NCBI RefSeq assembly: GCF_030733385.1
Contig: NZ_JASHJC010000001.1
Coordinates: 124,001 to 188,000 of the forward strand
Length of the DNA stretch: 64,000 bases
Direction of reading: 5' to 3'
Source of the DNA: Roseovarius sp. MMSF_3359
GTDB taxonomy: Bacteria; Pseudomonadota; Alphaproteobacteria; Rhodobacterales; Rhodobacteraceae
Under the pieces are notes generated by a model. It was not told where the DNA came from. It did not search any database and saw only the letters and a list, made by a program, of their open reading frames with translations. Position 1 is the stretch's first letter; each line of letters opens with the position of its first letter. The position numbers and the translations under genes were made by a program. Below, piece by piece: positions 34,664-43,542 of the stretch.

Positions 34664-35281
34664 ATGAGCTGGGAGGGATGGACCATATTCGCGGTGTTCT
34701 GGGCGGTTTTCGTGACCACGCCCGGGCCGAACGCGGTCAATTGCATCACCAACGGCATGACGATCGGGTTTCGCCGCGGATTGATTGCCGTTCTGGCAAT
34801 CCTGACGCAGGCAAGCCTCTTCCTGACCCTCTCGGCGCTCGGCATCACGGCGCTGATCGTGGCGTCACCGGTGGCGTTCCAGGCGCTGAAGCTGATCGGC
34901 GCGGGGTTCCTGATCTACATGGGCGTGCGCGGCTGGATCATGGCGCGCCGGATGGTCACCGTCGATGCGCCGCAGGGGTCGGTCTTCTGGCGGGCCTTCA
35001 TGATCGCGACGATCAACCCGAAATCCGTCGCCGGCTACCTTGCCGCGTTCAGCCAGTTCGTGCAGCCCGACGTCCCGATCGGACAGCAGATGTGGGTGAT
35101 TTTCCCCACGGCGCTCACCCTGACCGCGCTCAGCTATACCACCTACACAGCTCTTGGCGCCGGGTTGGGGCGCGCGGCCCTGGGCGCCGTTTTCAACGTC
35201 TGGCTGCGCCGCACGCTGGCGATGTGTTTCATCATCTATGGCGTCTTGCTGGGCAGCGCCGCCACACCGGGGAGGGCATGA
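34664..35281 (+). CDS. LysE/RhtB-family exporter
   Basis: The 205-residue membrane protein has six hydrophobic helices and the family N-terminus FWAVFVTTPGPNAVNCITNGMTIGFRRGL. LysE-type proteins export amino acids or small amines. Its stop overlaps the start of the first GFA gene (ATGA). In this locus it could expel excess amino-acid products of demethylation such as glycine derivatives; that is inference from position. Confidence 0.9.
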   Translation: MSWEGWTIFAVFWAVFVTTPGPNAVNCITNGMTIGFRRGLIAVLAILTQASLFLTLSALGITALIVASPVAFQALKLIGAGFLIYMGVRGWIMARRMVTVDAPQGSVFWRAFMIATINPKSVAGYLAAFSQFVQPDVPIGQQMWVIFPTALTLTALSYTTYTALGAGLGRAALGAVFNVWLRRTLAMCFIIYGVLLGSAATPGRA

Positions 35282-35673
35282 GCATGGCGCAGGGATCCTG
35301 CCTGTGTGGCGCCGTTACCTTTACCGTCGAGACCGCGTTGAAGGACCCGCTTGCCTGTCACTGCAAACAATGCCGGCAGCAGTCTGGGCACTATTTCGCC
35401 GCAGCACATGCGCCCAAAGAGGCGGTGAATTTCTCCCGCCAGGACGGGCTGACGTGGTTTCGTGCGAGCGACATCGCGAGCCGTGGCTTTTGCCGGGAAT
35501 GCGGCGCGACGCTGTTTTGGCGGGCGGATCATGGGGATGAGATCGCCGTGGCCCTGGGTGCGATTGATGGTCCCACGGGATTGTCGCTGGGCCGTCATGT
35601 CTGGGCCAATGCCAAGGGTGATTACTACGACATTGCCGATGGCGTGCCGCAACAAGAGGGGTTTGAAGGATGA
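35278..35673 (+). CDS. GFA-family protein (glutathione-dependent formaldehyde-activating-like), copy 1
   Basis: The 131-residue protein has the zinc-binding cysteine pattern of the GFA fold: CLCG near the N-terminus, CHCKQC, and FCRECGATLFW. The named family member was proposed to speed addition of formaldehyde to glutathione; many homologues have unknown roles. It overlaps the genes on both sides by four bases and is next to a second GFA copy. Two in-frame ATGs (35278 and 35284) are possible. Confidence 0.87.
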   Translation: MSMAQGSCLCGAVTFTVETALKDPLACHCKQCRQQSGHYFAAAHAPKEAVNFSRQDGLTWFRASDIASRGFCRECGATLFWRADHGDEIAVALGAIDGPTGLSLGRHVWANAKGDYYDIADGVPQQEGFEG

Positions 35674-36047
35674 TAAAGGGTCGATGCCTGTGCGGGGACG
35701 TGGGGTTTTTCGTGGATGGCCGTTTGGGCCGCGCCGCGGCCTGCCATTGCAGCCAGTGCCGGAAGCAGTCGGGACATGTCTGGGCCTCATCGAGCGCGGA
35801 TGAGAGCGACATAACCATCACCGGACCGGTCAAATGGTTTGCCGCCAGCGAGAGCGCCAAGCGCGGCTTCTGCCCGAAATGCGGGTCTTTCCTGTTCTGG
35901 AAGGCCCATGACGAAGACGCGGTCAGCTTCTCCCTGGGGGCGCTGGATGAACCGACCGGGATCAGGCTCCAATGCCATATCTTCGTGGCCGACAAAGGCG
36001 ATTACTACGACATCATCGACGATTTGCCACAATCGGAAATGTCGTGA
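35670..36047 (+). CDS. GFA-family protein, copy 2
   Basis: The 125-residue protein repeats the pattern CLCG, CHCSQC and FCPKCGSFLFW and ends DKGDYYDIIDDLPQ, very like copy 1 (KGDYYDIADGVPQ), so the two arose by tandem duplication. Demethylation of N-methyl substrates by the FAD enzyme downstream can release formaldehyde, which gives these proteins a plausible job in detoxification, though this is not proven for the family. Confidence 0.87.
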   Translation: MIKGRCLCGDVGFFVDGRLGRAAACHCSQCRKQSGHVWASSSADESDITITGPVKWFAASESAKRGFCPKCGSFLFWKAHDEDAVSFSLGALDEPTGIRLQCHIFVADKGDYYDIIDDLPQSEMS

Positions 36048-36116
36048 AAGGACAACGGCCTAGAGCCAAGGAACAACAGTTGAAACACGAAACACTCAAA
36101 CGACGGAGATTGCAAA

Positions 36117-38564
36117 ATGGCTGATCTGCCAAGCAAAGCAAAGGTTGTCATCATCGGGGGCGGCGTTATCGGCTGTTCCTCGCTTTATCACTTGGCCAAG
36201 AAGGGCTGGACCGATTGTGTCCTGCTGGAGAAAAACGAGCTGACCGCCGGATCGACCTGGCATGCGGCGGGCAACGTGCCGACCTTCTCGACCTCCTGGG
36301 CGATCATGAACATGCAGCGTTATTCGACCGAACTCTATAGCGGGCTGGCCGAAGAAGTCGATTACCCGATGAACTATCACCAGACCGGTTCGATCCGGCT
36401 GGCGCACACGAAAGAGCGGGTGCAGGAGTTCGAGCGCGCCTGTTCCATGGGCCGTTACCAGGGCATCGAGATGGAGATGTGGACGCCGGAACAAGCCAAG
36501 GAACGCTATCCTTTCCTTGAAACCCACGACCTTGAAGGCATTCTGTGGGACCCGAGCGATGGTGATATCGACCCGGCGCAGGTGACGCAGGCGCTGGCCA
36601 AGGGCGCGCGGGACATGGGCCAGAAGATCATCCGTTTCTGCCCCGCCACCGGCGTGACGCAGCATGACGACGGAAGCTGGACCGTGCACACCGAGAAGGG
36701 CGATATCGACTGCGATTACGTGGTCAATGCCGCCGGGTATTATGCGCAGCGCGTTGGCGAGTGGTTCAAACCCTATGGCGGGCGGACCGTGCCGATGATG
36801 GTGATGAGCCACCAATACCTGCTGACCGAGCAAATCCCCGAGGTCGAAGCCTGGAGCAAGGAACATGGCGGCAAGCTGCCGCTTATCCGCGACGTGGACG
36901 TGTCCTATTACCTGCGGCAAGAGAAGAACGGCTATAACCTCGGCCCCTACGAGCCCAACTGCAAAGGCGAATGGACCGAAAGTGGCGATGCGATCCCCGA
37001 AGATTTCAGCTTCCAGCTCTGGCAGGAAGACCTGGATCGCATCGAGGATATCGTTGTCGACGCCATGGACCGGGTGCCGCTGATGCAGACCTCTGGCGTG
37101 AGCAGCGTCATCAATGGCCCCATCCCCTATGCGCCCGACGGCCTTCCGCTGATTGGCCCGATGCCCGGCGTCAAGAACGCTTTCGAGGCCTGTGTCTTTA
37201 CCTTCGGGATTGCGCAGGGCGGCGGTGCCGGCAAGGTCCTGGCCGAATGGATCGTCGATGGTGTGACCGAGTGGGACATGTGGGCGGTCGATCCGCGCCG
37301 CTATACGGACTACACCGACCACGACTATTGCGTGGCCAAGGGGCTGGAGGTCTATGGCAACGAATACGCCATGCATTTCCCGCATCACGAATGGCCCGCT
37401 GGCCGCGATCAGAAGCTCGGCCCCAACCATGCCAAGGTCAAGGAACTTGGCGGCGTGATGGGTGTCTATAACGGATGGGAGCGGGCGAACTGGTTCGCCA
37501 AGCCGGGCGATGACACCTCCGAGGAAAGCACCCATACCTGGGGCCGTTCCGGCCCGTGGGCACAGCGCGTGCGCGAGGAATGCGAGGCGGTGCGCGACGG
37601 GTGCGGTGTGCTCGACCTGCCGGGCTTCAGCCGCTTCTGGCTGCAAGGTGAAGGTGCGGATGAATGGCTCCGGGGTTTCGTCGCCGGGGGGCTGCCCAAG
37701 ATCGGCCGGATGAACCTTGTCTATATCGCGGATAAGCGCGGGCGCATCCTGACCGAGATGTCCTGCATCCGGCTGGCCGAGGACAGTTTCGTGCTCATCA
37801 CCGCGGCCACCGCGCAATGGCACGACGGCGATATGCTGCGACAGTCGGTGCCTGCAGGCGTTACCGTGAACGAGACCACGACAGAACGCTCGGCGCTGAT
37901 CGTGACCGGACCGAAGTCGCGCGATCTTCTGTCCGGCCTGACCGATGCGGACCTGTCGCTTGGTTGGCTCACCCATCAGCATGCCACCGTGGCCGGGCAA
38001 AAAGCCTTCCTGGCGCGGGTGTCCTTCGCCGGCGAGCTGGGTTGGGAAGTGCATGCCGAGAACGCGGCGATGCCCGCGATCTATGAGGCGATCTTGGACG
38101 CCGGTGCGACGCCCTTTGGGATGTACGCGCTGGACTCGCTCAGGATCGAAAAAGGCTACCGGACGTGGAAGGGCGATTTGTCGACAGACTACACCCTTCT
38201 CGAAGGCGGGTTGGAGCGGTTCATCAAGTTCGACAAGCCGCAGGATTTCCCTGGCAAGGCCGCCCTTATGTCGGAAAAGCAGCAGGGCCGCAAAAAGGCG
38301 TTCGTCACGCTCACTGTCGATGCGGGCGACGCCGATGCGCCTTACATGTCGACCATCTGGCACGGGGACGAGGCCGTGGGGGAAACCACCAGCGGCGCGT
38401 GGGGGTACCGGGTCGATGCCAGCATCGCGCTGGGGACGATCCGCACCGACCTTGCCGTGCCGGGAACGGACCTGGAGATCGAGATCTACGGCGAACGGCG
38501 CAAAGCGGTCGTGCAGCCTGACCAGCCGCTCTGGGACCCGGAGAACGAACGGATCCGTGCGTGA
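36117..38564 (+). CDS. FAD-dependent dehydrogenase with GcvT-type domain, dimethylglycine dehydrogenase-like (paralogue 2)
   Basis: The 815-residue product has the FAD site VVIIGGGVIGCSSLYHLAKK (residues 9-28), the flavinylation motif STWHAAGN, and a GcvT-like folate-binding C-terminal half with GELGWEVHAENA. It differs from paralogue 3 after the His motif (NVPTFSTSWA rather than LIGQLRASQN), implying a different N-methyl substrate. It lies 69 bases after the GFA pair and before a LysE gene. A stem-loop at 38588-38614 follows it. Confidence 0.88.
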   Translation: MADLPSKAKVVIIGGGVIGCSSLYHLAKKGWTDCVLLEKNELTAGSTWHAAGNVPTFSTSWAIMNMQRYSTELYSGLAEEVDYPMNYHQTGSIRLAHTKERVQEFERACSMGRYQGIEMEMWTPEQAKERYPFLETHDLEGILWDPSDGDIDPAQVTQALAKGARDMGQKIIRFCPATGVTQHDDGSWTVHTEKGDIDCDYVVNAAGYYAQRVGEWFKPYGGRTVPMMVMSHQYLLTEQIPEVEAWSKEHGGKLPLIRDVDVSYYLRQEKNGYNLGPYEPNCKGEWTESGDAIPEDFSFQLWQEDLDRIEDIVVDAMDRVPLMQTSGVSSVINGPIPYAPDGLPLIGPMPGVKNAFEACVFTFGIAQGGGAGKVLAEWIVDGVTEWDMWAVDPRRYTDYTDHDYCVAKGLEVYGNEYAMHFPHHEWPAGRDQKLGPNHAKVKELGGVMGVYNGWERANWFAKPGDDTSEESTHTWGRSGPWAQRVREECEAVRDGCGVLDLPGFSRFWLQGEGADEWLRGFVAGGLPKIGRMNLVYIADKRGRILTEMSCIRLAEDSFVLITAATAQWHDGDMLRQSVPAGVTVNETTTERSALIVTGPKSRDLLSGLTDADLSLGWLTHQHATVAGQKAFLARVSFAGELGWEVHAENAAMPAIYEAILDAGATPFGMYALDSLRIEKGYRTWKGDLSTDYTLLEGGLERFIKFDKPQDFPGKAALMSEKQQGRKKAFVTLTVDAGDADAPYMSTIWHGDEAVGETTSGAWGYRVDASIALGTIRTDLAVPGTDLEIEIYGERRKAVVQPDQPLWDPENERIRA

Positions 38565-38862
38565 CGGCACGGGCCGGGTTTGATCAAGGCGGCGCCGGAT
38601 TTTTCGGCGCCGCCGCCAAAGGAAAACGCGGGGGTCCTTTTACCTCCTATCGTGGCTTTAAGGGCGTCGCGCATCCAAGCGTGTCGTTTTCCGCGAAGAA
38701 CGATCCGGCTTGCGTCTGGTTACTGCCACTGTCCAAGGCCAGCCATAGGGGCGATTGCGCAGATGGAAATACGATCTATCATCCGCGCGTGTCCCGGGCG
38801 CAAAGACCTCAAGACCTCTTGGGTGGTGCCTGGTCAGTTTTCCCTGATGGAGGCGCTGACGG
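38565..38862. other. Gap of 298 bases between paralogue 2 and the second LysE gene
   Basis: It contains the strong stem-loop at 38588-38614. The remainder holds no convincing gene, and presumably a promoter for the 38863-43407 run. Confidence 0.5.
38588..38614 (+). terminator. Strong GC-rich stem-loop, possible terminator
   Basis: GGCGGCGCCG pairs perfectly with CGGCGCCGCC around GATTTTT. No U tract follows, so it could instead stabilise the 3' end of the upstream mRNA. Confidence 0.45.
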
Positions 38863-39486
38863 ATGAGCCTTGAAACCTACCTGATCTATCTCGGCGTTCT
38901 TGCGGCGTTTTTTGTCACGCCGCCTGATACGAGCCAATTGTTGATTATCTCCAACAGCCTGCGCCATGGCCTCCGGCGGTCGCTGGCCACGATTGCCGGT
39001 GACCTGAGCGCCAATGCGGTGCAGATGACCCTGGCGGCCTTTGGCCTGACCGCGATTATCGCGACTTCGGCCAATGCGCTTGCGGTCGTGAAGTGGCTGG
39101 GCGTGGCTTATCTCGTCTGGATCGGGCTCAGGCTGCTTTTGTCCAAACCCGGCGCGCCGGACATGCAGGCGGCCCGCGGCGGGCGGCTTTTCCGGCAGGG
39201 GTTCATCACGTCCTCGGCCAACCCCTACGCGGTCGTTTTCTTTGGCGCGCTTTTCCCGCAATTCATCGACACCGGCGCGCCGGTTCTGCCGCAACTCCTG
39301 ATCCTCGGGGTGACCTACCTTGTTGTTGATGGCCTGATCCTGGTGCTTTGGGGCTGGGCCGCGATCCGGACGCTGGGTCGGGTCCGGAACCTGACCGGTC
39401 TCTGGATCAACCGGGTGTCGGGCGCGTTGATGATCGGGGCGGCGGCGCTTCTGGGTCTCAAGGATGTCTCCCGCGATCCGGGGTGA
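38863..39486 (+). CDS. LysE/RhtB-family exporter, second
   Basis: The 207-residue membrane protein has about six helices and the family start VLAAFFVTPPDTSQLLIISNS, with the internal segment WLGVAYLVWIGLRLLL. It is only distantly similar to the LysE at 34664. It begins a tight run of genes reaching 43407. Confidence 0.87.
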   Translation: MSLETYLIYLGVLAAFFVTPPDTSQLLIISNSLRHGLRRSLATIAGDLSANAVQMTLAAFGLTAIIATSANALAVVKWLGVAYLVWIGLRLLLSKPGAPDMQAARGGRLFRQGFITSSANPYAVVFFGALFPQFIDTGAPVLPQLLILGVTYLVVDGLILVLWGWAAIRTLGRVRNLTGLWINRVSGALMIGAAALLGLKDVSRDPG

Positions 39487-39496
39487 GGGAAAGGCA

Positions 39497-40561
39497 ATGG
39501 CAATGATCCCCACGCAGATGTCCGGCGTCTACCTGACCCGCCACGGCGGCCCGGATGCGCTTGAATGGCGCGAGGATATCCCCGTCCCGACGCCCGGCCC
39601 CGGGCAGGCATTGGTCCGGGTTCTGGCGGCGGGTGTCAACAATACCGATATCAACACGCGCACCGGTTGGTATTCCAAGACCGTGACCGGCGCGACCGAT
39701 GGCGACAGCGGCGATGACGTCGAAAGCGGCGGCTACGCAGGGGCGTTGAATTTCCCGCTGATCCAGGGCGGTGATCTCTGTGGCGAGGTGGTCGCGACCG
39801 GCGCGGACGTGACCGGTATCGACACCGGAATGCGCGTGATCTGCGGCATCAACCAACCGCGCCCGACCTCCGAAAACCCCGTCGCATTCGAAGTGATCGG
39901 GTCGGAATATGACGGCGCTTTCGCCGAGTATTGTTGCGCCCCTGCGGATCAGCTTTACGACGTCAGCGCCGCACCGCTGAGCGACGTGGAACTGGGCGCG
40001 ATGCCCTGCGCTTTCGGCACGGCGATGGCGTTGCTGGACCGGGCATCGGTGGGCAAAGACGATACCGTTCTCATCACCGGCGCCTCGGGCGGCGTCGGTT
40101 TGGCGGCGGTGCAATTGGCCGCGCTCCGCGGCGCGCGGGTGCTGGCGCAGACAAGTGCCGCCAAGGCCGATGTCGTGCGCGAGGCCGGGGCCGATGAAAT
40201 CCTTGGGCGCGGAGAGACGCCCGGCGTGCAGTCAATCACCGCCGCGATCGACCTGGTGGGCGGCCCGGATTGGGGCGCGCTTCTTGAGGCGCTGCGTCCC
40301 GGTGGCCGTTACGCCACCGCAGGTGCCATCGCAGGCCCGATGGTCGAAGCTGACCTGCGCACGATCTACCTCAATGACCTCACGATCTTCGGCGTCACGT
40401 TCCAGCCACCCGAGAGCTTTGCCGGGCTGGTCGATCTGATCAACCGGGGCAAGGTGCGTCCGCTGGTCTCCAAAACCTACCCTTTGAAGGATATTGGCGC
40501 AGCGCAGGAAGATTTTGCCGCAAAGACCTATCCCGGAAAGCTGGTGTTGTTGCCAGGATGA
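39497..40561 (+). CDS. Zinc-type alcohol dehydrogenase-like / quinone oxidoreductase family (MDR)
   Basis: The 354-residue medium-chain dehydrogenase has the GroES-like N-terminal fold (GPGQALVRVLAAGVNNTDIN) and the NAD(P) site VLITGASGGVGLAAVQLAALRG. The structural zinc cysteines and the catalytic CH of true zinc alcohol dehydrogenases are not seen, so a zinc-free quinone oxidoreductase-like reductase is more likely. Substrate unknown; its place in the run suggests a role on an aldehyde or enone derived from the locus substrate. ATG 39497 follows GAGGGAAAG. Confidence 0.83.
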   Translation: MAMIPTQMSGVYLTRHGGPDALEWREDIPVPTPGPGQALVRVLAAGVNNTDINTRTGWYSKTVTGATDGDSGDDVESGGYAGALNFPLIQGGDLCGEVVATGADVTGIDTGMRVICGINQPRPTSENPVAFEVIGSEYDGAFAEYCCAPADQLYDVSAAPLSDVELGAMPCAFGTAMALLDRASVGKDDTVLITGASGGVGLAAVQLAALRGARVLAQTSAAKADVVREAGADEILGRGETPGVQSITAAIDLVGGPDWGALLEALRPGGRYATAGAIAGPMVEADLRTIYLNDLTIFGVTFQPPESFAGLVDLINRGKVRPLVSKTYPLKDIGAAQEDFAAKTYPGKLVLLPG

Positions 40562-40585
40562 CGGCATCACACAGAGAGATATACC

Positions 40586-41041
40586 ATGCCACTGAACAGC
40601 TTCGCCAAAGACCTGATCGCGACATTCCCCCTGGGGTTTGTCGCCACCGTGACCGAAGATGGCCGGCCTGCGGTCAGTCCAAAGGGCACGTTTCTGGTGC
40701 TGGACGATGCCACGATCGCCTTTGGCGAGATCCGCTCGCCCGGGACGTTGGCCAACCTTGCGCACCGCGCGGAGGCCGAGGTGAATTTCATCGACCAATG
40801 GAAGCGCAAGGGCGTCCGGGTCCGGGGGGCGGCGCGGCTTGTCGAACCGGGTGCGGAATTCGAGGGTCTGATCGGGCGGTGGCGCGAGACCTGGGGCGAT
40901 CTGGCCGAACGGATCAACGTGCTGGTCCTGATCTCGGCAGATGAGGTCAGACCGGTCACGACGCCGCCCTATGACGATGGCGTGACCGAAGAAGAGATGA
41001 TCGCCCTCTACAAGGCGAAATTTGCGGAGATTTACCCATGA
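40586..41041 (+). CDS. Pyridoxamine 5'-phosphate oxidase-like FMN-binding protein
   Basis: The 151-residue split-barrel protein (FVATVTEDGRPAVSPKGTFLVL, then IRSPGTLANLAHR) belongs to the PNPOx-like superfamily, which binds FMN or F420/heme. True PdxH motifs are missing. The stop overlaps the start of the cupin gene by four bases. Role within the locus is not known. Confidence 0.82.
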   Translation: MPLNSFAKDLIATFPLGFVATVTEDGRPAVSPKGTFLVLDDATIAFGEIRSPGTLANLAHRAEAEVNFIDQWKRKGVRVRGAARLVEPGAEFEGLIGRWRETWGDLAERINVLVLISADEVRPVTTPPYDDGVTEEEMIALYKAKFAEIYP

Positions 41042-41508
41042 CCGGCGTTTTCAGCCACCTGCCACCCGGCGAAGGCATCAATTACGATTGGGAAAATGAC
41101 CACACCTTCGTGAAGGTGTCCGGCGGTGATAGCGGCGGGGCCTATACGCTGATGGAGGATAACCTCAAGGCCAGTTTTGCCCTTGGCCTGCACCGCCATG
41201 ACCACCACGCCGAAACCTTCTATTTCCTGGAAGGCGCAGTAGATTTCTTCGTCGCGGGGGAGTGGATCAGGGCCACGCACGGCACAACGATCCATGTGCC
41301 GCCGGGCGTGCCCCATGCCTGCCGGACGGCGGGCGGCAAACCGGCGAAAATGCTGATGATCTATCAGCCGGCGGGTTTCGACGGTTTCCTGGCTGAGATG
41401 GGCCAGATGTCGGCCGCGGACTTCGAGGATGCCGCGAAAATGGCTGCATTGAACGAAAAATACGACATTGTGCCCCTTGGGCCCGTTCCGGCTCATCCGG
41501 ACGACTGA
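41038..41508 (+). CDS. Cupin-domain protein
   Basis: The 156-residue single cupin has metal-ligand motif 1, HRHDHHAETFYFLEG, and motif 2, HVPPGVPHACR, so it should bind a divalent metal. Cupins of this size may be dioxygenases, isomerases, lyases or binding proteins; a DMSP lyase cannot be claimed from these motifs. It is translationally coupled to the PNPOx-like gene. Confidence 0.83.
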   Translation: MTGVFSHLPPGEGINYDWENDHTFVKVSGGDSGGAYTLMEDNLKASFALGLHRHDHHAETFYFLEGAVDFFVAGEWIRATHGTTIHVPPGVPHACRTAGGKPAKMLMIYQPAGFDGFLAEMGQMSAADFEDAAKMAALNEKYDIVPLGPVPAHPDD

Positions 41509-41529
41509 ACACGACCTGGGAAGAAAAGA

Positions 41530-42432
41530 ATGACGAAAATTACATTGCTCGATGGCTCGATCGGGCAGGAATTGATGAAACGCTCCGGCGATGTGCCGAC
41601 GACGATCTGGTCGATCCAAGTGATGATGGATCATCCCGGCATGGTGCAGGAGGTGCATGAGGAATATTTCCGCGCCGGGGCCACGATTGCCACGGCCAAC
41701 ACCTATTGTGTGCATCGCGACCGGCTGGAGAAGGTCGCGCTTGATCCTGACCTGATGCCCGGCCTTGTGCGGTCGGCATTGGACGAGGTCGAGGCCGCGT
41801 GCCGGGCCAACGGGGGCGCGGGCCGCATTGCCGGGGCGCTTGGCCCGCTGGAGGCGTCCTACCGCCCGGATATCCGTCTGCCACCCGAGGTTGCCGCCCC
41901 GCGATTTGCGGAACTGGTCGAGCTGATGAAGGACCGGGTTGATTTCTTCCTGCTTGAAACGGTGGCATCGCTGGAACATGCCGAAGGTATCCTGCGCGGT
42001 GTGGAAGGGGCGGGCAAACCGATTTGGCTGGCGGTAACGGTGGATGACGAGGACGGTACCCGCCTACGGTCCGGTGAAAAGCTGCGCGAGCTGGCGCCCC
42101 TGATCGAGAAACATGCGCCCGAGGCGGTCCTGGTCAACTGCTCCCGCCCCGAGGCGATCACGCCCGCGCTCGACATCATCCGCAGCTTCGGCAAGCCGTT
42201 CGGGGCCTATGCCAACGGCTTCACCCGGATCAGCGAAGGCTTCCTCGAAGATAAACCCACCGTCGATGCGCTTGAGGCGCGCGTGGATCTCGCGCCTTTG
42301 GCCTATGCGGAACATGCGTTAGGCTGGGTGCAGCAAGGGGCCACGATTGTGGGTGGGTGCTGCGAAGTGGGCCCGGCGCATATCGAAGAACTGGCGCGGC
42401 AGCTTGTCCTGTCGGGTCACGAGATCGTCTAG
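41530..42432 (+). CDS. Homocysteine S-methyltransferase family protein (betaine-homocysteine methyltransferase-like)
   Basis: The 300-residue enzyme transfers a methyl group to homocysteine to make methionine. Zinc-ligand cysteines are in VNCSRPEA and in VGGCCEVGPAH near the C-terminus, and the start LLDGSIGQELMKRSG is typical. Beside a dimethylglycine dehydrogenase and an AraC regulator it most likely uses glycine betaine (or another methylated onium compound) as donor, releasing dimethylglycine. S-methylmethionine is an alternative donor. Confidence 0.85.
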   Translation: MTKITLLDGSIGQELMKRSGDVPTTIWSIQVMMDHPGMVQEVHEEYFRAGATIATANTYCVHRDRLEKVALDPDLMPGLVRSALDEVEAACRANGGAGRIAGALGPLEASYRPDIRLPPEVAAPRFAELVELMKDRVDFFLLETVASLEHAEGILRGVEGAGKPIWLAVTVDDEDGTRLRSGEKLRELAPLIEKHAPEAVLVNCSRPEAITPALDIIRSFGKPFGAYANGFTRISEGFLEDKPTVDALEARVDLAPLAYAEHALGWVQQGATIVGGCCEVGPAHIEELARQLVLSGHEIV

Positions 42433-42441
42433 AGGGGTGTC

Positions 42442-43407
42442 ATGAGCGATCCCGACATTCGCACGGTGCATGTCGATCTGTTGCTGACAGAGGGTTTCGT
42501 GCTGACCGAATATGCGGGTGTGGTGGATCAGCTGCGCCTGGCCAACCGGATCGCGCTCAAGCCGTTTTTCACCTGGCGGAGCCTGTCGGCACGGGGCGGC
42601 GCGGTGGCCTGTCCGTCCGATGCGGTGGTGCACACCGTGCCCTTCGAGGCCTATCCCGAGGCCGATTATGTCTTTGCGCTCGGCAATTCCGATCCCGCGC
42701 ATCCGGATCTGTCGATGGGCCGCGTGATTGACACCTATGTCAGTCGCGGCGCCAAGGTGATCCTGCTGGCCGAGGCCGCAAGCCGGTATATCGGCGAACG
42801 TGGCGATCAGGGCATGACGACCCACTGGGAAAACCGCGCCGTCCTGCGCGAGGAGATCGGGCTTGAGGACACAACCCAGGTTCTGGCCACCGAACATGGG
42901 CAGATCATCACGAGCGCCGGGATGGGCTCGACCGTGGATGTGGTGTTGACGATCATGGCGCGGCACATCCCCGCCGCGACGGTGACGGCGGTGGCGGATG
43001 TCCTCTTGCACGACCGGATACGCGATCTCGGGACCTTGCAGCCCTTTGGCGGAAGCTCCGTGGCGCTGACCGGGGACAAGGAACTTGATGAGTGTATCGC
43101 GCTGATGCAGGCCAACATCGAAGAGCCTTTGCCCATCTCCGAACTGGTGCGGCTGGTCGGGGTATCGTCCCGGTCGCTGGAGCGGCGGTTTCGCGACAAG
43201 CTGGCCAGCAGACCGGCGGAATATTATCGGGCGCTGCGGCTCAACAAGGCCAATAACCTCCTGCTCAACACGTCGATGCCGATCAACGAGATTGCCCTCG
43301 CCTGTGGTTTCCCGAGCGGATTTACGCCGCATTATCGCGCGCTTTTCGGCCTCACGCCTCAAGCGGCGCGCAAGGCCCGGCGGCGCGGCAGCGCGAATTC
43401 TCCCTAG
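42442..43407 (+). CDS. GlxA-family (AraC-type) transcriptional regulator
   Basis: The 321-residue protein has an N-terminal DJ-1/PfpI-like domain (1-180) and a C-terminal AraC pair of helix-turn-helix motifs (ISELVRLVGVSSRSLERRFRD region and MPINEIALACGFPSG). GbdR and CdhR, which switch on betaine and carnitine catabolism in Pseudomonas, have this layout. It sits between the methyltransferase and the dimethylglycine dehydrogenase-like gene; an inverted repeat TTGCG-N5-CGCAA before the latter could be its site. Confidence 0.9.
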   Translation: MSDPDIRTVHVDLLLTEGFVLTEYAGVVDQLRLANRIALKPFFTWRSLSARGGAVACPSDAVVHTVPFEAYPEADYVFALGNSDPAHPDLSMGRVIDTYVSRGAKVILLAEAASRYIGERGDQGMTTHWENRAVLREEIGLEDTTQVLATEHGQIITSAGMGSTVDVVLTIMARHIPAATVTAVADVLLHDRIRDLGTLQPFGGSSVALTGDKELDECIALMQANIEEPLPISELVRLVGVSSRSLERRFRDKLASRPAEYYRALRLNKANNLLLNTSMPINEIALACGFPSGFTPHYRALFGLTPQAARKARRRGSANSP

Positions 43408-43491
43408 GCTGCTGAAAATTCCGGACTGCCTGACGCATCGCGCGGTTTCGGAAAGTGGCGCCATGCTAGTGTTATTGAGACGAAATAGCGT

Positions 43492-43506
43492 TTGCGGCTG
43501 TCGCAA
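43492..43506. promoter_or_regulatory. TTGCG-N5-CGCAA inverted repeat upstream of paralogue 3
   Basis: The repeat lies 36 bases before the start codon of the dimethylglycine dehydrogenase-like gene, between it and the GlxA/AraC regulator gene. Possible operator. Confidence 0.4.
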
Positions 43507-43542
43507 TGTGTGATTGAGCCGGCATTGACAGGAGATAAAGAC

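Noticed and set aside
36096-38570. 824-codon open frame on the minus strand opposite FAD dehydrogenase paralogue 2
   Set aside because: Antisense shadow; the same effect is seen opposite paralogues 1 (3285-5198) and 3.
41038-41508. Cupin considered as a DMSP lyase
   Set aside because: Only general cupin metal motifs are visible; nothing specific to DddQ, DddL or DddW could be confirmed.
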